From contig CAZTWL010000006.1 in NCBI GenBank assembly GCA_964617825.1, positions 1-64,000 of the forward strand: a DNA stretch of 64,000 nucleotides. Direction: 5' to 3'. Origin of the DNA: VSJD01 sp964617825 (lineage in GTDB: Bacteria > Verrucomicrobiota > Kiritimatiellia > JAAZAB01). This document shows positions 43,051 through 52,819 of the stretch, in pieces. The translations under genes were made by a program, and so were the position numbers. The notes below the pieces were generated by a model. The model was not told the DNA's origin. It made no database searches and worked only from the letters and a program-made list of their open reading frames with translations. Position 1 is the first letter of the stretch. The number at the start of each line of letters is the position of its first letter.

Positions 43051-44304
43051 CTACTTCTCAAAACTCTTCACCGGCGCCAGCCATAATGTGCCGCGGGTGA
43101 ACAGGCTTTCGCCGACTCCGCTGATTTCGCGATGGTCGCCGATCATATGCATGAGCCCCAGCAAGCGTTCTTCCTCGAATAAGGCGCTGACGGTGCTTTC
43201 CAGCGGCAAGGGCCCTTTAGGCAGAGCCTTGATGCTGAACACCGCGGCGTGAGCGTGCGCTGCCGGGTAGGGCGTTTGCCCAATTGGCCGGACAAATGGC
43301 CGTAATGCCGAATTTTCGGCGGCGGTGGCAAAGCCGACAACCAGAACCAAGGTTCGCGCAAATTCGCGCTCAGGCGTAAAGGCCAGCCAATCGCGAATGG
43401 CCGGATAGTCGAAAAGCGAGCCCGTGCCCGCAACCGGGCTGCTGCCCGCAACCGGGCCTGTACCTGTAGCCGGGGAGTGTTTCAAGGCGGCGCCGATCAG
43501 ACCCGCCGATTCCGCCAGCATGACCCAGCCGATCGCGGGCGCGCCGGCAATGGAGAGGGCCGCGGTAACGATGTGCGAGAAAGTGGTGTGATCGGCATCT
43601 GCACCGGTTTCGAAGCGAACGCATTGGGCAAAGGCGCCTTCGCCCACCAGGGCATAAAGGACCTGCAGCTCCGGCACCATGGCAGCGCGGGTAACCAGAT
43701 AATCCGGCGTCTTTGCGCCATCCGAAGGCAGACAGGCGGCGGCGCCGCCCGCCGCCAGAAATTCGCCGAACCGGATACGGCATTCGCCGAAACCATTGCC
43801 AAAGGCGCCCAATCCCACGGCGAGCGTTCCGCACGGAACCTTGATCCGGCGCGATTCCGATTCCGCAAACGACAGGGAACCAAGGCGCGTTGGATTGCCC
43901 ACCAGCCGGCACTTGAGCTTGGCCTCCGGCGCGAGCGGGTAAATTGTGCATTTCAGGGAGCCGAATTTTTTTTCGAAGGTTTGCGGTGGAGTTGCCGGCG
44001 CCGAGTCCGCCGGCGCAACCGGCTGGTTGCCGACCACCAGGTTGATCAACCCGCTGAGTTCCAGTACCGATTGCGCTGCCGGGGATGGCGCCAGGATGCC
44101 GAACGAGCCGTTCAGCTTCCGCAGCATCTGGTGCGATTTCAGCAGGACGCGGATGCCGGCGGAACTTAAAAAAATCACCCGGCTCAGGTTCAGGCGGATA
44201 TGGTACCGGCCGCCGCGAATCGCCTCTTCCACTTCTTTTTCCACCGGCCCGGCCTGGGTGGCATCCAGTCGGCCTTCAACCTGTATTTCACAAATATCGT
44301 TCAT
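43051..44304 (-). CDS. STAS-domain protein with uncharacterised C-terminal domain
   Basis: The 417-residue protein starts at 44304 with GGAAG 5 nt upstream. Residues 1-95 form a STAS domain (IQVEGRLDATQAGPVEKEVE, LNLSRVIFLSSAGIRVLLKS), as in anti-sigma factor antagonists, with the usual Ser in LSSAGI. The rest (FGECRIRFGEFLAAGGAAAC, ALVGEGAFAQCVRFE, GEFLAAGG-like and Pro/Gly-rich linker) is unfamiliar and has no visible catalytic motif. It begins 11 nt after the binding-protein stop, so it belongs to the ABC operon and may regulate or sense transport. Confidence 0.75.
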   Translation of the reverse strand: MNDICEIQVEGRLDATQAGPVEKEVEEAIRGGRYHIRLNLSRVIFLSSAGIRVLLKSHQMLRKLNGSFGILAPSPAAQSVLELSGLINLVVGNQPVAPADSAPATPPQTFEKKFGSLKCTIYPLAPEAKLKCRLVGNPTRLGSLSFAESESRRIKVPCGTLAVGLGAFGNGFGECRIRFGEFLAAGGAAACLPSDGAKTPDYLVTRAAMVPELQVLYALVGEGAFAQCVRFETGADADHTTFSHIVTAALSIAGAPAIGWVMLAESAGLIGAALKHSPATGTGPVAGSSPVAGTGSLFDYPAIRDWLAFTPEREFARTLVLVVGFATAAENSALRPFVRPIGQTPYPAAHAHAAVFSIKALPKGPLPLESTVSALFEEERLLGLMHMIGDHREISGVGESLFTRGTLWLAPVKSFEK

Positions 44305-44314
44305 ATGTCTTCCG

Positions 44315-47308
44315 TTATCGGGTGCTGCCGCGTACGCGCGCCGGCGCATGGCCGATGACTTCATCCGCCCGATCCAGCAGCGCTTGCGGGATAGTCAGTC
44401 CGCAGGCGGCGGCATTATCCAAGTTAATCACCAGCTGCGTTTTGCTGACCAGCTGAATGGGAATATGCGCCGGCGATTCGCCCTGCAGGATGCGCGCAGC
44501 GAGCCGCGCCGTATCGCGCCCGGACTGTTCATAGTCCCGCGCGACGGCCACCACGGCGCCGCCGTTGCGGGCCTGGTTGGCGGTAAACCCGAACAGCGGC
44601 ATCTTGGTTTGGCGCACGACGCGGGTGATGCCCGCAAACGAAGCGTCAATAATATTGCCGACAACCTGGCAGAACCCGTCAACATTCTGGCTGGCGAGCG
44701 TCAGGGCCGCCTCCGAAATCTCCGCACTCGTGGTCACGGGTACAGCCAGCAGGTCGATATTCACTTTCCGCAGGGCGGCGGCCATGGCGTCTTTGTTGTA
44801 AATGCAGCTGTCTTCGCCGGAGGCGAAGAGCGTACCCATGCGCCGGGCGCCCGGCAGGCATTCCCGGATGACGCCGCCCATGGTTGCATAATCGCTCATC
44901 GTGCAGATGCCGGTGATGTTGGGCGCATGTTCTTCGAACGAAGAGCCGATCCCGGCCAGCATGGGGTTGGCCACGACGGAAAAAACGATCGGGATGTTTT
45001 TTATGCGCTGGGCGGCAGCCTGCAAAGTCGGCGTGGAGGTCAGCAAGATCAAATCGGCCTTGTCGCTTCTGGCGGCCTCCACCATGGCGACAAGATTTTC
45101 CATGGCGCCCTGGGCGTTGGCGACCTTGATCTCGAAGTCGCGTCCGCGCATCAATCCCAGCTTGGGAAATTCGTCCCGCAGGCCGCGTTCGAACTCCTCG
45201 ACAAGCGAGGATTCGGCGTAATGCAGAAGATGGATTTTCCATTTGCGCGCGGGTGCGGCCGCCATGACGGTCGCGGCCGCGATGGCGGCTGAGGTTGGCG
45301 CGACCACGGAAATCGGGATGCCGGCGGTCGACGCTCGATTCGCGAGCAGGCTGGCGGGGATTTCGATTCCGAGCCGGAGGGCTTCCTCCTGATTGATGAC
45401 GATGGCTTGAGCCGATACGTTGGTCATCGGAATCGCGGCCGGGCTCTCGCCGCCCAGCACGCGGGCCAGCAGCGGAGCCGCGCCGCGCCCGCTTTCATAA
45501 TAGCCGACGCCGATGCCCGCAAGGGCTTTGTCGGCCCGGAGCGGATCGTCGGGAAACAGAGGCATCCGGGCTTTGCGGCAAGCCATGACCAAGGCATCGA
45601 AGCCTTGGTAAACCGTGTTGTCGCCGGGAATATAAACGGCTTGAATCGAGCGCCCGAGGAGCGCCTGTGCGGATTGGGCGATATCCGCCGTGGTGGTCAG
45701 GGTCACTTCCTCGAGCCGTATATTCCGCTGGCGGCACAAGTCGCGCAGGACGGTAACCACTTTGACGGAATTGGCTTCGCTGCTGTTATAGATGACGCCC
45801 AGCCCGGCCATGTTGGGAATCAAACTGCGCATGCAATCGAGAGTTTCCTTGAGCGGCGGGAACGAGCCCACGCCGGTTACGTTAGGCAGATGATCGTTCC
45901 AGGATTTACCGATGCCGGCGGAGATCGGATCGGTTACATAAGTGAAGACCACGGGCTTGTGTTTGGCTATGCCGGCGGCGGCCATGAGCACCGGCGTGGT
46001 AAAGGTGACAATCACATCCACGTCGCTGTTGTCGAGGGTTTTGATGACCGTTGGAATCGTGGCGATTTCCGCCTGTGCGCCGAGCCGGCGTATGACCAGG
46101 TTGCGGCCTTCGACATAACCGAATTCGCGCAAGCCCTCGATCAGGCCACGGTCGGCGGTATCGTAGCCCTGTTCCGGGGCAAAAAAGGCGATGCCGATCC
46201 GGTACGTCCGGCCGGCTTCCGGAGGCTGGCATAGCGGCGTTTTGGGCGGCAATGCATTGGTCGCATGCGCGCCCTGGGCATCGATGACGATGGAAGCGGA
46301 GCGCATTATTTCCGCCGGGATTTTCCATGCGTCGCGCAAGTTGGCCAGGGCAAGCAGATTGACCGCCAGCTTTTGGGGCACGACATTATCGATCGGCACA
46401 CTGCGCGGATCGCGCCCCTTGATGATTTCCACCGCCAGGTTGCCCGTGATCTGGCCCACTTCATAATAATTGGCGCCCAGCCCCAGCAAGGCCCCTGTTT
46501 TGGCGTGATCCGGGGCGTTGGCAAAAACGGGAATGCGCGCTTCCATGGCCGGCTTGATCACGGATCCGGCCGTCAATTCGACAACATTGTCGCCTCCGAT
46601 CCAGAGGGCCTGGACATTCTTGGCCACCAGCGATTGGGCCGCTTCCATGACCTCGACCGTGCTCTGCACGGTAGCCTCCAACAGCGTGATATCCAGTTCC
46701 CTGCAGACTTCGCGGGCCAGCGCGAGACAGGCTTCCGAACACGTTTCCGAAGCGCACCAGACCACGCCGACGCGTTTGAGTTCGGGATAGCACTGTTTGG
46801 CCAGGCGGAACACTTCCTTGACCGGCTGGAAGGTGCCGATCCCGGCCAGGTGCCCCGGCCGGATATCGGGATGCTTGCGATCCAACCCTATTCCGGACAG
46901 GTACGGATCCGTGACCGTGCCGAACACATGACGAACCTTGCCGGCCTGGTTGGCGCCGGCCATGACTTGCATGGCCGGCGTGCTGAAAGTGACAACCATG
47001 TCGAAATCGCCGCCCGCGATGGCCTTGGCAATGGTGTTGGCGGTGGGCAGGTCGGATTCGGCATTGAAACGCTGGATCATAACCGTTTTATTCGGGATCA
47101 GGTTGTGCCTGGCAAAGGCGTCCAGGCAGCCGTTGACGCTGTCGTCCAGAATTTGACGGCTGGCGATCTGGAAGATCGCCACGCGCGGGATCTTGGCCTG
47201 GACCGCGGGCGCGGACTTGCGGTTTTGCCGGTCGGATAGCAGCAGGATCGCCGCGGCGATGCCGATGAGCACAAAGCCAAGCGCCAAGCGTTTAAGAACG
47301 TATCCCAT
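44315..47308 (-). CDS. Membrane-anchored triple ABC substrate-binding protein (PF04392-type)
   Basis: The 997-residue protein has an N-terminal hydrophobic anchor (LALGFVLIGIAAAILLLS) and three tandem periplasmic binding domains of about 300 residues, roughly 40-345, 365-665 and 690-985. Each repeats the pattern of VVTFSTPAMQ, FGTVTDPYLSGIG, and Asn-rich GxGANYYEVG-like segments (GVGYYESGRGAAPLLARVL, VAVARDYEQSGRDTARLAAR). Family members bind amino acids or similar solutes. Fusion of three domains to one anchor is unusual. It is the first gene of the operon with the STAS, permease and ATPase genes. Confidence 0.9.
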   Translation of the reverse strand: MGYVLKRLALGFVLIGIAAAILLLSDRQNRKSAPAVQAKIPRVAIFQIASRQILDDSVNGCLDAFARHNLIPNKTVMIQRFNAESDLPTANTIAKAIAGGDFDMVVTFSTPAMQVMAGANQAGKVRHVFGTVTDPYLSGIGLDRKHPDIRPGHLAGIGTFQPVKEVFRLAKQCYPELKRVGVVWCASETCSEACLALAREVCRELDITLLEATVQSTVEVMEAAQSLVAKNVQALWIGGDNVVELTAGSVIKPAMEARIPVFANAPDHAKTGALLGLGANYYEVGQITGNLAVEIIKGRDPRSVPIDNVVPQKLAVNLLALANLRDAWKIPAEIMRSASIVIDAQGAHATNALPPKTPLCQPPEAGRTYRIGIAFFAPEQGYDTADRGLIEGLREFGYVEGRNLVIRRLGAQAEIATIPTVIKTLDNSDVDVIVTFTTPVLMAAAGIAKHKPVVFTYVTDPISAGIGKSWNDHLPNVTGVGSFPPLKETLDCMRSLIPNMAGLGVIYNSSEANSVKVVTVLRDLCRQRNIRLEEVTLTTTADIAQSAQALLGRSIQAVYIPGDNTVYQGFDALVMACRKARMPLFPDDPLRADKALAGIGVGYYESGRGAAPLLARVLGGESPAAIPMTNVSAQAIVINQEEALRLGIEIPASLLANRASTAGIPISVVAPTSAAIAAATVMAAAPARKWKIHLLHYAESSLVEEFERGLRDEFPKLGLMRGRDFEIKVANAQGAMENLVAMVEAARSDKADLILLTSTPTLQAAAQRIKNIPIVFSVVANPMLAGIGSSFEEHAPNITGICTMSDYATMGGVIRECLPGARRMGTLFASGEDSCIYNKDAMAAALRKVNIDLLAVPVTTSAEISEAALTLASQNVDGFCQVVGNIIDASFAGITRVVRQTKMPLFGFTANQARNGGAVVAVARDYEQSGRDTARLAARILQGESPAHIPIQLVSKTQLVINLDNAAACGLTIPQALLDRADEVIGHAPARVRGSTR

Positions 47309-47339
47309 ACTTAATTGACGCCCCTGGTTGCCTGCATTG

Positions 47340-47918
47340 CTATATGGCGTGCGCCAGCTTGCGCAAGCCGAAGGCCAGAACGATCATGCTGATGGCCATC
47401 ACAACGGCAATGACGCCGACGACTTGCATCAACAACACGGCCGAAACGAGCGGCTCGGAAATCAGGACGGCGGCAAAGCCGAGCGCGACGATGCCTTCCA
47501 CGAGCAGCAGCCATTTGTGCGCGCCTGTTTTCCACAGGCGGATGGCCGTTGCGAGGCGCATAATGCCGGCGATCAGGACAAAGCAGGCCATCAGGTAGAT
47601 TATCAAGGTTTGGGTGACGATCGCGCTCAGCAATGGACTGCTGAAAATGGCAACGCCGGCCAGAAGATAACAAATGCCGCCCAGCAGCGCCAGCCAGCGG
47701 GATCGGCCCATATGCCCCGCGATGGCGCCAACGATCAGCAGGATGCCGTCCAGTATGAAGAAAAATCCCATGACTTGGACAAGGCCGAGGATCAAGCCGG
47801 CCGGCTGGAAAAAGGCAAACAGACCGAGAATGGCGGCCAGAATGCCGCGCAAAAGCATGACCCACCAGGCGCCATGCAGAATCTCCTTCAAAACTCCGCC
47901 GCCGGTTATTTCGATCAT
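47340..47918 (-). CDS. HdeD-family membrane protein (DUF308)
   Basis: The 192-residue protein starts at 47918 (MIEITGGGVLKEIL); a longer frame reaches 47963. It has six hydrophobic helices in three pairs, for example WWVMLLRGILAAILGLFAFF, GFFFILDGILLIVGAI and LLLVEGIVALGFAAVLISEP, the internal repeat typical of HdeD. E. coli HdeD aids acid resistance; the role here is unknown. Element E5 lies 91 nt upstream. Confidence 0.85.
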   Translation of the reverse strand: MIEITGGGVLKEILHGAWWVMLLRGILAAILGLFAFFQPAGLILGLVQVMGFFFILDGILLIVGAIAGHMGRSRWLALLGGICYLLAGVAIFSSPLLSAIVTQTLIIYLMACFVLIAGIMRLATAIRLWKTGAHKWLLLVEGIVALGFAAVLISEPLVSAVLLMQVVGVIAVVMAISMIVLAFGLRKLAHAI

Positions 47919-48008
47919 AATGGCTTGCCTTTCGGTATGGTTGTTTTCAGCGCCATCAGTCATGCCGTCATCCTACCGAATCGGGCGGAAATATTCATTA
48001 AATATTTC

Positions 48009-48372
48009 CACTGGCGTCCCACAGGATGGTCTGGCTGAGGGCTGTGGGCCGTAGACCGTGGGAAAACACCAGGAAAAGCGATGATTATGAAAAGCCCTTC
48101 AAAATCCTCAGTTCCGTTTTTTCCAACTTTGATTTATTCGATGCCGACCTACAGCCTACGGCCTACAGTCTGCAGTCCGAGGCGTCCCATAGGGACGCCG
48201 AGACTGTGGGCATTTGGGCCGTAGGCTGTAGGTCGGAAATAATAATACACATTGGCAAAAAACCGGAACTCAAGTTTATGGGAACATGAGAAACGTTTTC
48301 GCTTTTTCCGCGATTTTACCTATGGTCTACAGTCTTCAGCCTACAGCCCGAGCATCCTGTGGGACGCCAATC
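48009..48372. mobile_element. Double non-autonomous element E5 (cores B and C joined)
   Basis: The element is 364 bp, begins CACTGGCGTCCC and ends GGGACGCCAATC. Perfect 9-bp direct repeats AAATATTTC lie at 48000-48008 and 48373-48381, at the outside only. The first half (to about 48199) matches the type B core of E2/E4; the second half matches type C of E1. A single shared hairpin GGCGTCCCATAGGGACGCC at 48181-48199 joins them. The right end changes the stop codon of the PHP gene from TAA to TGA without changing the protein. Confidence 0.85.
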
Positions 48373-50635
48373 AAATATTTCCATGCATGGGAGAACGGAT
48401 CGAATAAGCTTTCGGTTTGCAGAAATGGTTGGGCGGCCGCATGGAATTGATGGCCAGCCACCTTGCTTTTTCAGCGTTAACCAGGACCATCTCGCCGGAA
48501 ACCAGTTTCTGGTCGACGATCTGGAATGCTTCGTTCAAAAATAAAGCCCGGACCCGCGCCTCGTTGCAGCGTAACAGGCCGACATCGAGAACCGGCGGCA
48601 GCGTCAGGCGTGTTTTGAACCGATCGAGCCGGACGCTGTCGACGAGGTAGGCGTTATTAGTAATGCCGCACAGGCCGACCTGGTTGTTTAAGACGATTTC
48701 GACGCGCATGTCCGGCTTAACAATGTCTTCCGGAATGGGTATTTCCAGCGAGTCTTCCCAATGGTTCATTCCCCGGCAAAGCAGGGAACGGCCCTGGACG
48801 AGAATTTCGATCTCGCCGTCAATGCCGTTGAACAGGAGCGCGAGCCGGCGCCCCGCAGCGCGGTTTATTTTAACCCTGGTGCGGTAATAAAAAGTTCCCT
48901 GGAAGTCCTTGGGAGCGATTTGCTGGATTTGCAGGTTGGAAGCCGGGAAAACTTTTTTGAATTTTTTGTCATTTGCCCCGCGTATTTCCCAGTCGCCTAG
49001 CTCGCGGCCGTAAAGCAAACGCAGGCCGGCCCGTCCCGGATTGCCGAACTTGAAGGTCAAATCATTAACGCCGCCCTTTTTCAGGAGCGGCAGCACGTCC
49101 ATGTCCAGGCCTGAAAAAGCCGTGATATCCTTGGAGACATTGTTGATGGCCAGCATGGTCCGGAAAGAATTTCCCAGTTTGATGGCCAGGGTCCGGCCGA
49201 AGGGGCGCAGATCATAAGCCGTTTCCCGGCAACCGCAGCGGGCAAACCGGCAAAAAACCTTGCGGTCGAGGGTATGCGGTTTCAAGGGCACCCCGCCGGC
49301 CAGGGCGCTGATTTCCAGGCCGGGGTTGCCGCTATCATCCGCCGGCGGCACGAAGATTGTGCGCGGTGCGCCGGGCGGCAGGCAATAGGCGGAAGCTGCG
49401 CGGGGTCCTAAGATAAAAGTTCGGCCGCCCGCATCGAACGTCAGGATGGCGCGCGCAATGTTCCGGAATATCCCGCAGCGCGGTATGTTCGGAATGGCGG
49501 CATAGGCTTCGCCGTCCAGGATTATTTTGGCGCGGCCATATTTTTCAAGCAGCGTCAGGCCGTAATAAGGGATTTTACCGAGAGGCAGAAGCTTGCCATC
49601 CAGCAAATTCGAATGGGCGTAAATATATTTCAGGGCGTCGCACAGCGGCTGGGCGCCGGTGAAATAGCCCCGCCAGAAGGCAACGGTGGCGCCTTTCTTC
49701 AAGGCGGCCAGGAGGGCCTGCTCGCTGAAGACATCCAGGGCCGCAAAAGTCCTGGCTTTGCCGATATCTTCCGTCAGGTGCGCATCCGAATTGCCCAGGG
49801 CGGCAATGGCCAATCCTTTTTTCAGGCAGCGATTGATATAGTCGCGGCCGAGCTGCGGCGCGCTGGAAAGGAAATTGTAGGCTTCGGCGCTGACGGCGCT
49901 TGTCCCGCCGGCCTGGAAATAGGCCTGATCCGTGGCATGCGCCTGCGAAATAAAAACATCGTTCCGGCGATTCAATGCGAGGACCTGCGCGCAGTCTTTC
50001 CCTTTTAATTCGTAATTGGCGCCGATGATCAGCACGTGATTTTTACGGGAATCGGTGAATTCCTGGCCGGTCAGGATTGGAATGGGGCTCGGGCCCGCCA
50101 GCCGCGCTTGTTCCGCTCCCTGCCGGGAGTTATGGTCGGTGACCGCGCAGGCATCCAGCCTGGCGCCGCCCAGCGCGCATAACAAGTCTTCCGGCTTGGT
50201 CAGCCCGTCGCTGACGGTCGTATGAATATGAAAATCCGCGGCAATCAGGTGTTTGGCAAACAGCAGCGCAAATATTTTTTTCATGAACAAGACCGTATCC
50301 ATCAGGCCGGATTTTCCGCAGCCGCCGATCCAGATTTGCGGCCAGCAGGTGTCCGGCAATATGGATACGAAGGAAGCGGGCCGCGCGGCCTGTAACGCTT
50401 GCGGCAGCTGTCGCCAGTCAAGGTCGGATTTGATCCGGCCGATCCGGAAGGCGGCTGCTTGGCGGTTGCCGGAATTTATTTTCACCGGCGCCTGGAAAAA
50501 GTCCGCGAGCTGGCGGGCCAGCCGGACGCAGGCGGGCGCCGCATCCTCGAGCGAGATGCAGCGGTGCTTGACCGGAAAATGCTTCAGGATGTTTTGCGAG
50601 GGTAGAAATCGGACATACATATATGGCTCGTCCAT
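48371..50635 (-). CDS. PHP-domain protein with glycosidase-like N terminus and binding domain
   Basis: The 754-residue protein starts at 50635 with GGAAAGC just upstream. Residues 1-110 (SILPDTCWPQIWIGGCGKSG) resemble the small N-terminal domain of large glycosidases. A PHP metal-site domain follows (AADFHIHTTVSDGLTKPEDL, ACAVTDHNSR, GNSDAHLTED). The C-terminal half (NHWEDSLEIPIPEDI, VEIVLNNQVGLCGITNN) is beta-rich like a carbohydrate-binding or galactose-binding domain. No typical signal peptide is seen. Likely a phosphoesterase or sugar-related hydrolase; substrate unknown. It follows the GH42-like gene by 39 nt. Confidence 0.7.
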   Translation of the reverse strand: MDEPYMYVRFLPSQNILKHFPVKHRCISLEDAAPACVRLARQLADFFQAPVKINSGNRQAAAFRIGRIKSDLDWRQLPQALQAARPASFVSILPDTCWPQIWIGGCGKSGLMDTVLFMKKIFALLFAKHLIAADFHIHTTVSDGLTKPEDLLCALGGARLDACAVTDHNSRQGAEQARLAGPSPIPILTGQEFTDSRKNHVLIIGANYELKGKDCAQVLALNRRNDVFISQAHATDQAYFQAGGTSAVSAEAYNFLSSAPQLGRDYINRCLKKGLAIAALGNSDAHLTEDIGKARTFAALDVFSEQALLAALKKGATVAFWRGYFTGAQPLCDALKYIYAHSNLLDGKLLPLGKIPYYGLTLLEKYGRAKIILDGEAYAAIPNIPRCGIFRNIARAILTFDAGGRTFILGPRAASAYCLPPGAPRTIFVPPADDSGNPGLEISALAGGVPLKPHTLDRKVFCRFARCGCRETAYDLRPFGRTLAIKLGNSFRTMLAINNVSKDITAFSGLDMDVLPLLKKGGVNDLTFKFGNPGRAGLRLLYGRELGDWEIRGANDKKFKKVFPASNLQIQQIAPKDFQGTFYYRTRVKINRAAGRRLALLFNGIDGEIEILVQGRSLLCRGMNHWEDSLEIPIPEDIVKPDMRVEIVLNNQVGLCGITNNAYLVDSVRLDRFKTRLTLPPVLDVGLLRCNEARVRALFLNEAFQIVDQKLVSGEMVLVNAEKARWLAINSMRPPNHFCKPKAYSIRSPMHGNI

Positions 50636-50674
50636 GCTTTCCGCTCCGGCGCGGTCCGGCTCCGCGCGCCGGCA

Positions 50675-52801
50675 TCAATCTGGTTTTCCGGCCGTTATGC
50701 AAAGCACGGCATAACGCTTGAGCGTATGCGCCGGGATCGTGATGCGGCATCCGCCGCCGGCGCGCTTGACCTTGGCCGGTTTGCGTCCTTTCCAGTCCGG
50801 CGAAATCAGGTATGCCTGTGCGATCGAATTCAGGCGCAGGGCCAGGTCGATGTCGTCGGCTTGCGCCGGATAGGTTGGCGGGGCATCGGCGGGGATCATG
50901 CCGCCGACGGCAACCGAATCCCCGCGGCAATTGAGCAGATGCACAACCAGGTTGTTATCCGGCCGGCGAAAGGCCTTGATCAATAGCCCGGGTGGCGCCT
51001 GCACAACGGTCAGGGGCTGACCGGCGTCTTCCATCCAGCGGACGGCATCCATCATCAGGGATAGCTGCAATTGCAGATCTGCAGCGGAAGCGGCCGGCGC
51101 GCTCGGCACATTCCGGATGCGCGGTTTTCCCAGACTGTTGAACTCGCCAAACACGATCCGGCCCGGGCGATTGGCAAAATAGGCCCATTTCCCAAGGCCA
51201 TACTTGCCGAAGCGGGCAACCTGCGGCCCGGAGAAGGCAGCCGAGCCATCGGCCGCGTCGGCGTTAAATCCCAATTTGGCCAGGCGGTATTCCGGCATCG
51301 ATCTTTGCGCGCCGGTTTCGTCGCAGGTCCCCGCCTTATGCGTCACAATCAGATTGCCGCCCTGGGCCACGTAATCGACAATGGCCTGGCAGGCGTCGTC
51401 ACTCATGCAGCTTGTATCCGGGAGAATGACCAGGGCATATTGCCGCAAACCGGACAGGGTCAATTCCGGCTCGATGATCGTTGCATATTGCCTGTAGGCA
51501 TCCGTCAGCGTTTGGCACCAGCCCGCCCATTCCCTGACATAAGGATACCAGGCTTCCCCGATGGGACCCAGATGCGCAAGCTCCATGTTCCGCGTCGCGG
51601 CGGAGGAGAGGATCCCGATAGCGGCCAGCGGCCGGATCGCGCCGGTCAATTCGGCCTTATGTTTTTCCTCCCAGCCGAATAATTCCTCGAACTGCGCCAA
51701 ATCTTTGGGGGAATTCAACAATTGATGGCGCCGGGCCAGCGCGCCGCCGCCGGAGGTGGCCCAGACCCGCACGCCATGCGCCACCCGGATGGCCCAGCTG
51801 AGAAAGCTTTCCTGGGGCGCCGCGTACATGATCGTCATCGTCGGCGTGCCGTAATAATTGCTTAGCCCGTTATACGCCATAAAGGAAGCCGATAACCTGC
51901 GCCAGCTGTATAAGATCGAGGTTGTGCCGCCGCATAATTCGGCGAACAGCAGGTTGACCCCCCGCATTCTTTCCTCGTTGCTGTCGCCATATAATGGAAC
52001 GGATGCCGGGCATTCCGCCTGGTTCTTGCAGCCTAGCAACAGCGGATGGGCCCGCGCTTTCCTGATGGCGGCCTGCAAATCCGCGTAAAAATCGCCGACC
52101 GAAGCGGCCCGGAATCGAATCCAGGCCCTGAACGCGGGATTGTCAAAACGCCCCCAAAAATAAGCCGCCTCGCCGGAAGGGACGGTTAATCCGGTTTGGC
52201 GGAGAAATTTTGCGCGGCAATGCGGGCAAACGCAATTGTGCCAGCCGGTGCGAAAGTAAACTTCGTCCGTCATGAGGCCGTCCACCCCGGTTTCCCGGAC
52301 AACCTTGGCGGCCAGTCGAAAATATTCCGCGCGAAAATCGGGATTATTGATGCACCACAAATACCAGCCATTACCCGGCCAGTCATCGGCCCATTTGACG
52401 AACGCGCAGGCGCCGGTCTGCGCATCGATATTCAACCATTCCCGGCAGGCGGCGGGAATTTCGGCCAACTCGTGGCCGACGAATGTCGCGGTTGTATGAT
52501 GGATCACCCTGATTCCCGCGCGCTGGCAGGCCTGCGTTGCCCGGCGGATGGCGGCAATCACCCGGTCGGTTTTGCCTTCATGTTCAAAGCGGATCAGGCC
52601 GCGCAGGCCCTCGGTCAAAACCGTGTTGATTCCGGCCCGTTTGAGCGTTTGCACGCCCTGCGCGATTTCGTCGTTATCGAGGGCGCCCGCAAAAGTGGGC
52701 TCCATGCACGATTCTTTGGCCGTTCCTGGCGCTCCGGCCTTAAGCCACCAGTGCGTCCAGCGCGAATTCCAAACCCATTCGTTATGACCGGCAAGATTCA
52801 T
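50675..52801 (-). CDS. GH42-like beta-galactosidase-family protein
   Basis: The 708-residue protein is most plausibly started at 52801 (MNLAGHNEWVWNSRW), with AAGGAA 7 nt upstream; ATG 52819 is possible. The N-terminal part looks like a TIM barrel (AGINTVLTEGLRGLIRFEHE, GVDGLMTDEVYFRTGWHNCV CPHCRAKF), and the middle matches a trimerisation-type domain (YALVILPDTSCMSDDACQAI, GGNLIVTHKAGTCDETG). A C-terminal beta domain follows. Candidate catalytic Glu lies in MTDEVYF. It probably acts on an oligosaccharide; exact family uncertain. No signal peptide. Confidence 0.65.
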   Translation of the reverse strand: MNLAGHNEWVWNSRWTHWWLKAGAPGTAKESCMEPTFAGALDNDEIAQGVQTLKRAGINTVLTEGLRGLIRFEHEGKTDRVIAAIRRATQACQRAGIRVIHHTTATFVGHELAEIPAACREWLNIDAQTGACAFVKWADDWPGNGWYLWCINNPDFRAEYFRLAAKVVRETGVDGLMTDEVYFRTGWHNCVCPHCRAKFLRQTGLTVPSGEAAYFWGRFDNPAFRAWIRFRAASVGDFYADLQAAIRKARAHPLLLGCKNQAECPASVPLYGDSNEERMRGVNLLFAELCGGTTSILYSWRRLSASFMAYNGLSNYYGTPTMTIMYAAPQESFLSWAIRVAHGVRVWATSGGGALARRHQLLNSPKDLAQFEELFGWEEKHKAELTGAIRPLAAIGILSSAATRNMELAHLGPIGEAWYPYVREWAGWCQTLTDAYRQYATIIEPELTLSGLRQYALVILPDTSCMSDDACQAIVDYVAQGGNLIVTHKAGTCDETGAQRSMPEYRLAKLGFNADAADGSAAFSGPQVARFGKYGLGKWAYFANRPGRIVFGEFNSLGKPRIRNVPSAPAASAADLQLQLSLMMDAVRWMEDAGQPLTVVQAPPGLLIKAFRRPDNNLVVHLLNCRGDSVAVGGMIPADAPPTYPAQADDIDLALRLNSIAQAYLISPDWKGRKPAKVKRAGGGCRITIPAHTLKRYAVLCITAGKPD

Positions 52802-52819
52802 TTTAATGTTCCTTGACAT

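Noticed and set aside
46265..47239. A 324-codon plus-strand frame opposite the binding-protein gene
   Set aside because: It is a shadow of the triple-domain protein and has no start context or domain.
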